From Lactobacillus sp. Sy-1 (lineage in GTDB: Bacteria > Bacillota > Bacilli > Lactobacillales > Lactobacillaceae), in assembly GCF_019303535.1 (NCBI RefSeq), contig NZ_JACCIU010000001.1:1-64000 (forward strand): 64,000 nucleotides of DNA, written 5' to 3'. The stretch's first letter is position 1. Each line of letters opens with the position of its first letter. The notes under the pieces are model-generated. The model ran no database searches and was not told the DNA's origin. It worked only from the letters and a program-made list of their open reading frames with translations. The position numbers and the translations under genes were made by a program. This document shows, piece by piece, positions 14,449 through 24,292 of the stretch.

Positions 14449-16029
14449 TTAATTCCCTTCTTTATGAATCCTTACCAGCCGGTTTACGATTGGCAGGCTA
14501 AGTAACTCGTTATCATCAAACATTTTTAATTTTAAAACGGCAATCATTGCGGTCACCCCACCACTAGTAGTGGCTAAAATGACCATCAAAAGGGTTAAAA
14601 GCCTTCCCGGCCGGGGGGGCAGCAACGCCATTAGCCCAGTTTGAATTAAAATTACCACCATTACCATTAATCCGGTCGCTACCGTTAACTTAAGCAGTAA
14701 TTCAATTGAATACGGGTTGCTCCTAATTAATCGGCGGACTCCCACTTCGTTAACCAGTAAGCCACCCATTAATGCAATCACCGTGGAAATACTACCACCT
14801 AGAATTCCAATCTGGCCCACTAGGGCTTCGGTAATCAACGCCTTAATAATCACGCTAGTAACCACCGCGTAAAAACCAACTTTAAAGTTCCCCATTCCCT
14901 GGAGAATACTGTTATCGGTGGTAATTAGCGTTACTACAACAATGCTAAAACAATACACTGCCAGGGTTAAGCTGCCCTCGGTACTCCCAAATAAAATGAG
15001 GTTGATTGAAGGCATTAGAGTCATCATTCCAACGGTCATTAAAACCGTAATTACTAAGCTACTTTTTACCATCAACTGGGCTGTGGAACGAAAAGCCGTT
15101 TTCTGACGATCTTGAATTGATTTTGCTAGCGAAGGCAACGCAGCTGAAGCAAACGAGGTCCCAATTACTAGGCCAACTTGAACTAGTGGCTGAGCCCGAT
15201 CGTAAACTCCCTTAACGTCTTGGGACATTAAACCATCCAACCCAGAAACTAAGAGGCCCTTTCTAATTGTGAATGAGTCCACTAACTGCATCATGATCAT
15301 TAATGCCGATAGTAAGCAAATCGTTCCGCCTTCCTTAAACAGCTTCTTGGTAAGCTGCCAGTTAGAAATCTGGGGCCGCACCCCCCGACGGCGAAACAAT
15401 GGCACGCAAAAAACGATTAACACCAGGCTCGAAAACAACGCTCCGATTGGTGATGATAGCATTGCATTGCGGCCCATTAGGTATAAATCCCAGTGATTAC
15501 GGTGCGCTAATATCGCTACCATGATAATGATTGAAATTCGAACGATCTGCTCCACTACCTGAGAAATTGCGGTGGGCACCATGTTAAGGGTTCCTTGAAA
15601 AAAGCCCCGGCTGGTTGATAAAAACGGCATTAATAGAAACATCCAACTTACTGCTCTAATGACTGGGACCAGGTTAATATCACCCATCTGCCAGGCGATT
15701 AACGGTGCGCCAAATTGCAGGCCTCCGAAAATCAGTAACGCCGTGATTCCCAAGAGTACGTTAATTCGCTTTACTAATCCAATCCGATGTTCTAAATCAG
15801 GTTCCTCTGCAACTAATTTTGAAATTAAAACCGGTAGTCCTGATAGCGCAAAAGTCATCCCAATTCCATAAATTGGGTACACCTGTTGGTAGATGTAAAA
15901 ACCAATGTTGCCAACTAAATTTTGTAACGGAATCCGATAAGCGGCACTCAGCGCCTTTGCAATTAATGAAGATAGCGTTAAAATCCCTGCCCCGCTCATC
16001 ACGGTCTGGATTTGTGAGTTATTCTTCAT
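14449..16029 (-). CDS. yabM: Polysaccharide/lipid flippase of the MOP superfamily (YabM-like)
   Basis: This polytopic membrane protein of 526 aa has about 14 predicted hydrophobic segments. The N-terminus (SGAGILTLSSLIAKALSAAYRIPL) is typical of the SpoVB/YabM polysaccharide transporters, relatives of MurJ. It probably flips a lipid-linked glycan or cell-wall precursor across the membrane. The start is at ATG 16029 or the adjacent ATG 16032, inside the last codons of mfd, with GGAG a few nt upstream. The gene is therefore translationally coupled to mfd. The substrate cannot be told from sequence. In B. subtilis the yabN gene follows yabM, but here rqcP follows directly. Confidence 0.85.
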   Translation of the reverse strand: MKNNSQIQTVMSGAGILTLSSLIAKALSAAYRIPLQNLVGNIGFYIYQQVYPIYGIGMTFALSGLPVLISKLVAEEPDLEHRIGLVKRINVLLGITALLIFGGLQFGAPLIAWQMGDINLVPVIRAVSWMFLLMPFLSTSRGFFQGTLNMVPTAISQVVEQIVRISIIIMVAILAHRNHWDLYLMGRNAMLSSPIGALFSSLVLIVFCVPLFRRRGVRPQISNWQLTKKLFKEGGTICLLSALMIMMQLVDSFTIRKGLLVSGLDGLMSQDVKGVYDRAQPLVQVGLVIGTSFASAALPSLAKSIQDRQKTAFRSTAQLMVKSSLVITVLMTVGMMTLMPSINLILFGSTEGSLTLAVYCFSIVVVTLITTDNSILQGMGNFKVGFYAVVTSVIIKALITEALVGQIGILGGSISTVIALMGGLLVNEVGVRRLIRSNPYSIELLLKLTVATGLMVMVVILIQTGLMALLPPRPGRLLTLLMVILATTSGGVTAMIAVLKLKMFDDNELLSLPIVNRLVRIHKEGN

Positions 16030-19000
16030 CATCAATCTCCATCCGACGATGAACAAGTGATTCAATTAAGCGCATCAATTCATTTAACCAAACTGCCTGT
16101 TGCATCGTTGGTTGAATAATTAATTTAATTTGAATTCGGTCATTAACCACTTCCACCGTTGATCTAAACTTAGTTTCGGCAATCGCCTTTAAAATATCCT
16201 TTGAGCTGAACTTATCAGTGCCTAGTTTCGACATCGTCACAATGATTGACTGCTTATTATTACTAATTTTTTTGATGAGTGCCTGATCAGCTAACATCTT
16301 CATCCTACCAATCAACAGGAGGTTGGCAACTGCTTCTGGGTAGTCACCAAATCGATCGATTAGATCCCCCTGAATTTCAGTGTACTGGTCTTCGTTTTCT
16401 AATTGCCGAATCCGCTTGTATAACTCAATTTTTTGTTGATGGTCATCAATATAATCATCCGGCAGGTAGGCTTCAACATCAAGATCAATTGTGGAGTCCA
16501 CCCGCTGAGTCCGACTACTGCCCCGTTTATCAGCCACTGCATCCGAGAGCATCTCAGTATACAGATCGTAACCAACTGAGTCAACAAAGCCATGTTGTTG
16601 CTTTCCTAAAAGGTTCCCGGCCCCCCGAAGCGAAAGGTCGCGCATTGCAATCTTAAATCCAGAACCCAGGGCGGTAAAATCACGAATGGCTTCTAGCCGG
16701 TTCTCACTTACTTCCGTCAACACCTTGTTTGGTTTGTACATAAAGTAGGCATATGCAATCCGGTTACTCCGTCCAATTCGGCCCCGGAGCTGGTACAACT
16801 GGGAAAGACCCATATGGTCAGCATTTTCAACGAACAACGTATTGGCATTGGGGATATCAACCCCCGTTTCAATAATCGTCGTGGTTACTAACACGTCGTA
16901 TTCACCGTTCACAAAGTCATAGAGCACGCTTTCCAGTTGGTTTTCGTTCATCTTACCGTGAATGTAGCCAATTGCGGCATCTGGAACCAACTGTTGCAGC
17001 ATCCCAACCGTCTTTTCAATATCTTCGACCCGATTATGAAGGTAGAACACCTGACCTCCGCGGTCCATCTCCCGATGAATCCCATCCTTAATCGTTCCGG
17101 CATTCTCTTCTAACACGTAGGTTTGAATTGGGTAGCGATTAGTGGGCGGCGTCTCAATTACTGAAAGGTCCCGCACCCCCATCATCGACATATTCAGGGT
17201 TCTAGGAATTGGGGTGGCAGTTAAGGTCAAAACATCAACGGAAGCCCGCAAGCTCTTAATGCGTTCCTTGTGCTTGACGCCAAATCGTTGCTCTTCGTCA
17301 ACAATTAGTAGTCCTAAATCCTTAAAATGAACATCCTTAGATAGCAGCCGGTGGGTTCCAACCACGATATCAATCGCGCCATCTTCCAAGCCACTAATGG
17401 TTTCCTTAATTTGTTTGGGGGTTCTAAACCGAGAAAGCACCGCTGCCTCCACAGGAAAACCATCAAACCGCTTCAGAATCGTTTCGTAGTGCTGGTGGGC
17501 TAATACGGTGGTTGGCACTAAAAACGCCACCTGTTTACCAGCTTCAATCGCCTTAAAAGCCGCCCTTAAAGCCACTTCCGTTTTCCCATACCCCACATCC
17601 CCGACCAATAGCCGGTCCATTGGGTGCGGTTTTTCCATATCCGCTTTGATTTCATCAATACTTTTAATTTGATCCGGCGTTTCTGGATACGGGAATGCAT
17701 CGTCAAACTGTTCTTGATAAACATCATCCGGTGGAAAGGCAAATCCAGTTTCGGTTGATCGCTTAGCGTATAACGCAATCAAATCCTCAGCAATATCCTC
17801 AATTTTGCTGGCAACCTTACTCTTAGTCTTAGCCCATTCCGTTCCCCCTAGTTTATTGATCCGGGGGTGCCGATCCTCAGATGAAACGTACTTTTGAATT
17901 AGGTTTAATTGGGTCACTGGAATAAATAACTGGGCGTTATCGCGGTAGGTAATGGTCATGTAGTCTTGATGCTTCCCATCGACTTCCATGGTCTTCATTC
18001 CCTCATAGCGACCAATTCCGTGGTTAACGTGGACAACGTAGTCCCCCGGCTTTAAATCAACGTAGCTCTTAATTCGTTCCGCATTGGAAAAGGTCTGTCG
18101 CCGGGCGCGTCGCTTGGTAACGTGGTTGAACATTTCAGCCTCGGTGATTAATGCCAAGTTCGCAAATGGCAACTCAAAGCCGTTGTTCAATCGTTCTGGA
18201 ATCAACTGAACCCGGTGTTTGATAATGTGATCCCAATCGGTCTGGGTAGCATTAATTTCAAAATCAGTCAGCGTACCTGCTAACTTTTCCATCTGGGCCT
18301 TGTCCCTGACCATAATAACGACGGTTTCGTTTTGCTTCAGCCACCGGTTCATTTCAGTCTTGAGCAACGGAATTTGGCCGTAAAACTTTTGCATGGGCTG
18401 AACTTTAATGTCGACTAAATTGGTTAATCTTAGTCCATTCAATCCCCTTTGGAACCGCGCGAACATGAGTTCAGCTTGATTAGCAGCTTTGAAGGTTCGT
18501 TTAAAATCATGACCAAATTTTTGGTCACTAAAAATTTCACCGTTCAACAATTTATCAGCTGCCCACTGTTGTTCATCCCCAATTAATTCCTGTTCAGATT
18601 CTAATAGGCGGTTATAGTCATCGCAAATAATTAGCCCATCCGCTGGTACGTAATCAAAAATGGATGTATCGCTATCAAACAGATAGTTAGCAAATAAAAT
18701 TAATTGATTATCAATGACCCCGGTCTTAAATTCATCAATGATCGGTTGGAGGTAATCCTTCATCGCTTCAGCAGTCTTACTGTCCTTGATTTGACCAGTA
18801 GACCGGTTCAAGTGGGTCTGTAACTTTTGGGGCCCGTTCTTTAGCTGATCTGCATTCAAAATAAAGTCGGTTGCTGGTAAGACCTTGAAACTTTCAAGGT
18901 TTTCGATGCTACTTTGCGTTGATACGTCAAAATACCGAAGTGAGTCAACTTCGGTATCAAATAAATCAATTCGAATTGGATATTCTGAATTTAAGGGATA

Positions 19001-19540
19001 AATATCAACAATTGAGCCCCGAATCGCAAATTCCCCGGGAGCAGCAACTAACCGGACTTTCCGATACCCCAGTCGGAATAGCTTAGTCCTTAAGTCAGCA
19101 TCAACGTCCGCACCAACCTTAATTTCAAACTGGTTAGCATTAAAGTCTCCCGGCGTGGGTAACATCCGGCGGACCCCAGACATTGAAGTGACAATTATAG
19201 CTGGCATATTAGTCTGTAAAGCGTGGAGGGCTCTTACCCGTTGGGAGCGATACTGCGGTGAACTAGTTGCCGCTTCCGCAGCGATTAGCTCCTCCGCTGG
19301 AAATTCAAATACCTGATCCTGTGATAGTAAGTTAGTAAAGTCATCAGCCACCTGGGTCATGTGGTGTAAATTATCGACCACTAATAAAATCGGGCGGTTA
19401 ACTTGCTTCATTAATATTGAGATCAAGAGGGTCTTTGCCGAACTAGACATCCCAGTGATTAGCTGGCGGGTCGCCGGTTTTAAATTGTCAGTAATTGTTT
19501 TAAATTGCGGAATTGAAGTAAAAAACTGACTTAATTTCAT
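16019..19540 (-). CDS. mfd: Transcription-repair coupling factor Mfd
   Basis: Mfd removes RNA polymerase stalled at DNA lesions and recruits UvrA. At 1173 aa it is full length. It has the UvrB-like N-terminal modules, the RNA polymerase-interacting domain (LKPGDYVVHVNHGIGRYEG, about residues 497-515), the RecG-like translocase with Walker A GDVGYGKTEVA and the DEEQ box (VDEEQRFG), and the C-terminal TRCF domain. It follows pth after about 25 bp and overlaps the flippase gene at its 3' end by about 11 nt. The ATG has AAAGGG about 9 nt upstream. Confidence 0.97.
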   Translation of the reverse strand: MKLSQFFTSIPQFKTITDNLKPATRQLITGMSSSAKTLLISILMKQVNRPILLVVDNLHHMTQVADDFTNLLSQDQVFEFPAEELIAAEAATSSPQYRSQRVRALHALQTNMPAIIVTSMSGVRRMLPTPGDFNANQFEIKVGADVDADLRTKLFRLGYRKVRLVAAPGEFAIRGSIVDIYPLNSEYPIRIDLFDTEVDSLRYFDVSTQSSIENLESFKVLPATDFILNADQLKNGPQKLQTHLNRSTGQIKDSKTAEAMKDYLQPIIDEFKTGVIDNQLILFANYLFDSDTSIFDYVPADGLIICDDYNRLLESEQELIGDEQQWAADKLLNGEIFSDQKFGHDFKRTFKAANQAELMFARFQRGLNGLRLTNLVDIKVQPMQKFYGQIPLLKTEMNRWLKQNETVVIMVRDKAQMEKLAGTLTDFEINATQTDWDHIIKHRVQLIPERLNNGFELPFANLALITEAEMFNHVTKRRARRQTFSNAERIKSYVDLKPGDYVVHVNHGIGRYEGMKTMEVDGKHQDYMTITYRDNAQLFIPVTQLNLIQKYVSSEDRHPRINKLGGTEWAKTKSKVASKIEDIAEDLIALYAKRSTETGFAFPPDDVYQEQFDDAFPYPETPDQIKSIDEIKADMEKPHPMDRLLVGDVGYGKTEVALRAAFKAIEAGKQVAFLVPTTVLAHQHYETILKRFDGFPVEAAVLSRFRTPKQIKETISGLEDGAIDIVVGTHRLLSKDVHFKDLGLLIVDEEQRFGVKHKERIKSLRASVDVLTLTATPIPRTLNMSMMGVRDLSVIETPPTNRYPIQTYVLEENAGTIKDGIHREMDRGGQVFYLHNRVEDIEKTVGMLQQLVPDAAIGYIHGKMNENQLESVLYDFVNGEYDVLVTTTIIETGVDIPNANTLFVENADHMGLSQLYQLRGRIGRSNRIAYAYFMYKPNKVLTEVSENRLEAIRDFTALGSGFKIAMRDLSLRGAGNLLGKQQHGFVDSVGYDLYTEMLSDAVADKRGSSRTQRVDSTIDLDVEAYLPDDYIDDHQQKIELYKRIRQLENEDQYTEIQGDLIDRFGDYPEAVANLLLIGRMKMLADQALIKKISNNKQSIIVTMSKLGTDKFSSKDILKAIAETKFRSTVEVVNDRIQIKLIIQPTMQQAVWLNELMRLIESLVHRRMEIDDEE

Positions 19541-19566
19541 TAAAAGGGTCCTTTCAACGCTTTAAA

Positions 19567-20124
19567 TTAATTGTATTTATTTTCGAGCTTGTCGAACGCT
19601 TGGCCTGCAACCCAGTCGTTCAATGCAGCCACTGATTGATCACAAGCGGTTTTAAAATCAGGGAGTTGTTCGTCCGTAAACTTACCTAAAACGTAGTCAA
19701 CTACCTTTTGGAACTTCGGATGGTCAGTTCCCACCCGAATTCGGTCAAACTGGTTCGTTCCCAAGTGGGCAATCAAACTCTTGATTCCATTGTGACCCCC
19801 AGCAGCACCGTGGGTCCGTAGTCTGATTTTTCCAACTGGGAGGTCCATATCATCGTAAACTACGATTAAATCTGCTAAATCTAACTTATAAAAATTCATC
19901 AATGGGCCAACCGCCCGCCCAGATTCATTCATAAACGTGGTTGGTTCTACTAGTAGTACTTTTTCCCCATCAATCATTCCGGACCCCAACTTTGCATCCA
20001 TTTTACGGGTGGTAAATTCGATTCCGTGGTCATCGGCAAACTGGTCCAAAACAGCAAACCCAGTGTTGTGACGAGTTCCATCATATTGTGGGCCAATATT
20101 GCCCAATCCAACAATCATTTTCAT
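19567..20124 (-). CDS. pth: Peptidyl-tRNA hydrolase
   Basis: Pth frees tRNA from peptidyl-tRNA that drops off ribosomes. The 185-aa product has the family start IVGLGNIGPQYDGTRHNTGF, with catalytic His at about 19. The conserved DDMDLPVGKIRLR and GAAGGHNGIKS segments follow. The first ATG is chosen, with GGGAG about 12 nt upstream. It heads the pth-mfd-yabM-rqcP-divIC-yabR series and is transcribed from an extended -10 promoter in the intergenic region shared with ldh. Confidence 0.97.
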   Translation of the reverse strand: MKMIVGLGNIGPQYDGTRHNTGFAVLDQFADDHGIEFTTRKMDAKLGSGMIDGEKVLLVEPTTFMNESGRAVGPLMNFYKLDLADLIVVYDDMDLPVGKIRLRTHGAAGGHNGIKSLIAHLGTNQFDRIRVGTDHPKFQKVVDYVLGKFTDEQLPDFKTACDQSVAALNDWVAGQAFDKLENKYN

Positions 20125-20158
20125 TTTTTAAGTGTACTCCCTGTTTATCTATTTCTCT

Positions 20159-20169
20159 CTATTATAGCA
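20159..20169 (-). promoter_or_regulatory. Extended -10 promoter for pth-mfd
   Basis: The minus strand has TGC directly before TATAAT (20161-20166), an extended -10. The -35 region is poor. It is about 40 bp from the pth start and diverges from the ldh promoter. Confidence 0.6.
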
Positions 20170-20206
20170 AAAGATCGGATTAATATAATTAAAGGCGCCC
20201 TCTTCG

Positions 20207-21235
<1,029 letters not shown>

Positions 21236-21253
21236 TCCACCAATTTTAAAATT

Positions 21254-21292
21254 AAAAATAACCGTGCTCTTCAGGAGTGCGGTTATTTTTTA
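21254..21292 (+). terminator. ldh terminator
   Basis: The stem AATAACCG/CGGTTATT, extended by an imperfect inner stem, is followed by TTTTTT. The next open frame begins in the last bases of this T-tract. Confidence 0.9.
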
Positions 21293-22879
21293 ATGAGAAA
21301 GAAGGGAGATCGGGAGCTTCCCGAATTAACAACTATGAACCGGCAAACCAATCAAAAACTCGGTTGGTCACTAACCATTTTGACCATCGGCTTAAGTTTA
21401 TTCATTACAGCATTCATTACCACTACCTCGCCCCTGTTCGCATTTAATAATTCATGGGATGGGAATACAATGTTTACCGTTGGAAAGGGACTATGGCATG
21501 GATTAATGCCCTACCGCGACTTATTTGATCAACGGGGACCACTAATCTATTTAATGAACTCATTTTCCGCCCTAATCAGTTATAAAACTTTTTTAGGGGT
21601 GTACTTATTTGAGGCATTAACGGTCTTTTTTGATATCATCATGAGCTATAAAATCATTAACTTGAAATTTAGCCGACCCATCTCATTTGCCAGCAGTTTA
21701 ACACTGCTACCAATCGTCTTTAACGACTATTTTTTTGAAAATGGTGAACTACCGGAAAGTTTAATCATGCCGTTAGTCCTCAGTTTAATTTATATCGTAT
21801 TAAAGAATAACGGCAAGCCAGAAACCAACTTCCAATTGTTTGGTCAAGGGGTTGCAATGGCCGTTGTTTTTTGGATTAAATTTAGTTTGATTCTACCGTG
21901 GATTTCATTTTTTGGTTTGATTGCTGTTCAAGCATTATTCTCGAAGCATTTTCACGAACTCCTCAGAAAAGTGGCTGCTAGCCTTGCCGGTTTTATGGCC
22001 GTTTCGGTGCCACTCATCATCTTTTATGGGGTAATGGGTGCGTTATCGGACCTATTTAAAGTTTATTTTATAATTAATCTTAATTACTACCCCCATAGTC
22101 ATTTATTTTCATTTCAATTAATAGAAACCATCAGTGGTTTTGTGTTTAGGAATTTTCGGACCGTTACAATTTCAGCACTGTTTTTAATTGGCATCTTGTA
22201 CCTAATTTTTAACACCACCTTCAAATGGTTCCCTAAAATAATCATCCTTTCAGCTGCCCTATTGGAAGTAATCGTAATTGTTGGAAACGAATTTAGCTTT
22301 AGATACTACTTTGTGGCCCTTGGGGTGTTCATGGTTTTCATGTCAATGGGAATTGCAAGTGGTTTAACCTACCTTACTGAACACCGTTTTAATAATCAGA
22401 CTAAGGTCAGCTTAATTACTGCCGTCATTGCAGTTGGTAGCATTTTCATCACTAATCGTAACTACCGTTACACGATCCTATTTCCCCATAACCAAGCAAT
22501 TAGTACTAATCACAACACCACCACTCCCTTCCAAATTCAATTTGCTAAGATTATTAATAAAAGTAAGGACCGGACCATCTTAAACTACAATAACTTAGAC
22601 GTTGGAATATATACCGCAACTGGAACGTTGCCACAAACCAAATACTTTGCTAAACTGAATTTGAGAGGTTTTAGACCGTTAATGGATACACAAAACTATC
22701 TGTTGAATAATCACCAGGCTCACTTTGTGGTTTTCACACTGCTGGAAAATGAATCGATTTGGGATTCTGACCAACAACCAGACGATAGCTTTACCCATGC
22801 CTATCGATTGGTAGCCCAACGTAAGTTAATCTTTCAAAATCACAAAATGAAGTACCTACTATATGAATTAAGGAGTTGA
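21293..22879 (+). CDS. Multi-pass membrane protein, GT-C/GT39-like glycosyltransferase
   Basis: The product is 528 aa from ATG 21293, with about 11-12 hydrophobic segments and a soluble C-terminal part of about 130 residues. The first extracytoplasmic loop contains WDGNTMF and PYRDLFDQRGP, resembling the Asp-containing motif of PMT/ArnT-type (GT39) enzymes. These move sugars from lipid carriers onto extracytoplasmic acceptors such as teichoic acids or glycolipids. The acceptor and donor here are unknown. The start is uncertain: ATG 21293 lies in the ldh T-tract without a ribosome-binding site, and ATG 21335 follows a GGGAG hairpin. The gene is probably fed by readthrough from ldh, and the CBS gene follows after 4 bp. 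Confidence 0.7.
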   Translation: MRKKGDRELPELTTMNRQTNQKLGWSLTILTIGLSLFITAFITTTSPLFAFNNSWDGNTMFTVGKGLWHGLMPYRDLFDQRGPLIYLMNSFSALISYKTFLGVYLFEALTVFFDIIMSYKIINLKFSRPISFASSLTLLPIVFNDYFFENGELPESLIMPLVLSLIYIVLKNNGKPETNFQLFGQGVAMAVVFWIKFSLILPWISFFGLIAVQALFSKHFHELLRKVAASLAGFMAVSVPLIIFYGVMGALSDLFKVYFIINLNYYPHSHLFSFQLIETISGFVFRNFRTVTISALFLIGILYLIFNTTFKWFPKIIILSAALLEVIVIVGNEFSFRYYFVALGVFMVFMSMGIASGLTYLTEHRFNNQTKVSLITAVIAVGSIFITNRNYRYTILFPHNQAISTNHNTTTPFQIQFAKIINKSKDRTILNYNNLDVGIYTATGTLPQTKYFAKLNLRGFRPLMDTQNYLLNNHQAHFVVFTLLENESIWDSDQQPDDSFTHAYRLVAQRKLIFQNHKMKYLLYELRS

Positions 22880-22883
22880 TTTT

Positions 22884-23525
22884 ATGTTATTAAAATCATT
22901 AGTTAAACCCAAGAATGGACTGACGATGGTCACTGAAAATAACACCTTGGCTGAAGCATTAAAAATCCTAGAAGAAAAGGACTTCCGGTGTGTCCCAATC
23001 CTAGACGAAACTGGCACCCTCTTCCGTGGTAATATTTATAAGATGCATTTGTATCGTCATAAGTCCCGCGGTGGGGATATGAACTTACCAGTTACCCATC
23101 TAATTAAGAATTCTACTAAGTTCATTAGCGTTAATTCATCATTCTTTAACGTATTCTTTTCAATTAAGGACTTGCCATACATCGCCGTTCTTGACGAACA
23201 AAATTCATTCTACGGAATCCTAACCCACAATCGGTTAATGGACATGCTTTCACAGTCTTGGAACGTAAATGTAGGGAGCTACGTAATTACAGTTGTCTCA
23301 ACTGGTGAAAGAGGTGATCTAGAAAAAATGGCCCGGATCATTACCAAGTTCACTAACATCGCGAGTGTCATTTCCCTAGATGTTCAAGAGGGCGAGCTAG
23401 TCCACCGGACCATGTTTACCCTCCCATCCGAAGTAGATGCAGAACAACTCGATAAAATAACCACTGCATTAAACAAACGTGGTTTTAAGGTTCCTGAAAT
23501 TGAAAATTTAAACGCCATGCAATAA
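22884..23525 (+). CDS. CBS-pair protein with C-terminal ACT-like domain
   Basis: The 213-aa cytosolic protein has two CBS motifs (about residues 8-60 and 68-125: VPILDETGTLFRGNIYK, and YIAVLDEQNSFYGILTHNRLM). A C-terminal ACT-like ligand-binding region (about 130-205) follows. Proteins of this architecture in Firmicutes include receptors of c-di-AMP (the Listeria CbpA/CbpB type), so a nucleotide-sensing role is plausible but not shown. It lies 4 bp after the membrane glycosyltransferase-like gene and is probably co-transcribed with it. A bidirectional terminator separates it from mazF. Confidence 0.8.
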   Translation: MLLKSLVKPKNGLTMVTENNTLAEALKILEEKDFRCVPILDETGTLFRGNIYKMHLYRHKSRGGDMNLPVTHLIKNSTKFISVNSSFFNVFFSIKDLPYIAVLDEQNSFYGILTHNRLMDMLSQSWNVNVGSYVITVVSTGERGDLEKMARIITKFTNIASVISLDVQEGELVHRTMFTLPSEVDAEQLDKITTALNKRGFKVPEIENLNAMQ

Positions 23526-23531
23526 TCCATA

Positions 23532-23580
23532 ATAAAAAAGATTCGTAGGTGCAAACAGCATCCACGAATCTTTTTTATTA
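23532..23580. terminator. Bidirectional terminator between CBS gene and mazF
   Basis: A long stem (AAAAAAGATTCGT with ACGAATCTTTTTT plus an inner extension) has A/T tracts on both sides, so it can stop transcripts arriving from both convergent genes. Confidence 0.88.
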
Positions 23581-23586
23581 TGTATA

Positions 23587-23961
23587 CTACTTTTTAGAAT
23601 TAGTTTTAGACGATAGTCCAACACTTAATTCCAAAGCAGTATCAACCTTTTTCATTAGATATTGATTTAAATGAGCTACGCGGTCGTTTAATCGTTGCTT
23701 ATCAATCGTTCGAATTTGTTCGAGTAGAATCACCGAATCTTTTTCGATATCCGATTGACTAGCCTTGATTCCCACATGGGTGGGCATCTTAGGCTTAGAA
23801 ATCCGAGCAGTAATTGCAGCTACGATAACGGTCGGACTGTAATGATTTCCAATGTTATTCTGGATTATCAGTACTGGTCTGACCCCTCCTTGTTCGGAAC
23901 CGACGACCGGAGATAAATCAGCATAAAAAATATCACCACGTTTAACATCTGTTTTGGCCAT
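23587..23961 (-). CDS. mazF: MazF/EndoAI-type mRNA interferase toxin
   Basis: MazF cleaves mRNA at short sequence sites when its antitoxin is removed. The 124-aa product has the family start [30 protein letters not shown], the [20 protein letters not shown] segment and the [17 protein letters not shown] block of the B. subtilis EndoA (YdcE) group. The catalytic Arg and Thr positions look intact. The start has GGAGGAG about 9 nt upstream and lies inside the last 20 nt of the preceding mazE-like gene. Its position after alr matches Bacilli, where the pair is chromosomal and stable. Confidence 0.95.
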   Translation of the reverse strand: MAKTDVKRGDIFYADLSPVVGSEQGGVRPVLIIQNNIGNHYSPTVIVAAITARISKPKMPTHVGIKASQSDIEKDSVILLEQIRTIDKQRLNDRVAHLNQYLMKKVDTALELSVGLSSKTNSKK

Positions 23962-24253
23962 TTCTGATATACTCCTCCTTTGCCTTATTAACGAATTTAT
24001 TTTTACTTAAGTATTCATTAATAGTTCTTGCCGCACAATCCTCAGAGGGCATAAACTCTTTAACGATATCCTTATTTATATTCCCCATAATAATATAACC
24101 ATAAATTAAATCCTGGATATAAGGGGAATAGTTATATTCAGGATTAACTAATACAGAAAACGTTCTATAATTAGTTAAATTATTATTAATTTCATCAATT
24201 AGTATTAACTTAGACGTCCTAATTAAAAAACGTTCACTTAGAATAAATGGCAT
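23942..24253 (-). CDS. mazE: Putative MazE-type antitoxin, divergent
   Basis: This 103-aa gene sits where mazE is expected, between alr and mazF, overlapping mazF by 20 nt. The C-terminal part ([16 protein letters not shown], then [13 protein letters not shown]) aligns in spacing with the MazF-binding tail of B. subtilis YdcD as I remember it (GYxxMxxIN, then Glu-rich, then xxTxxxL). The N-terminal half is Asn/Ile-rich and does not show a clear ribbon-helix-helix DNA-binding motif. AAGGGG lies 8 nt upstream of the ATG. The antitoxin role is inferred from position and the tail match, and autoregulation may be altered. Confidence 0.7.
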   Translation of the reverse strand: MPFILSERFLIRTSKLILIDEINNNLTNYRTFSVLVNPEYNYSPYIQDLIYGYIIMGNINKDIVKEFMPSEDCAARTINEYLSKNKFVNKAKEEYIRNGQNRC

Positions 24254-24292
24254 AATAAATACCCCTTATTATAATATATTAATTAAAAATCA

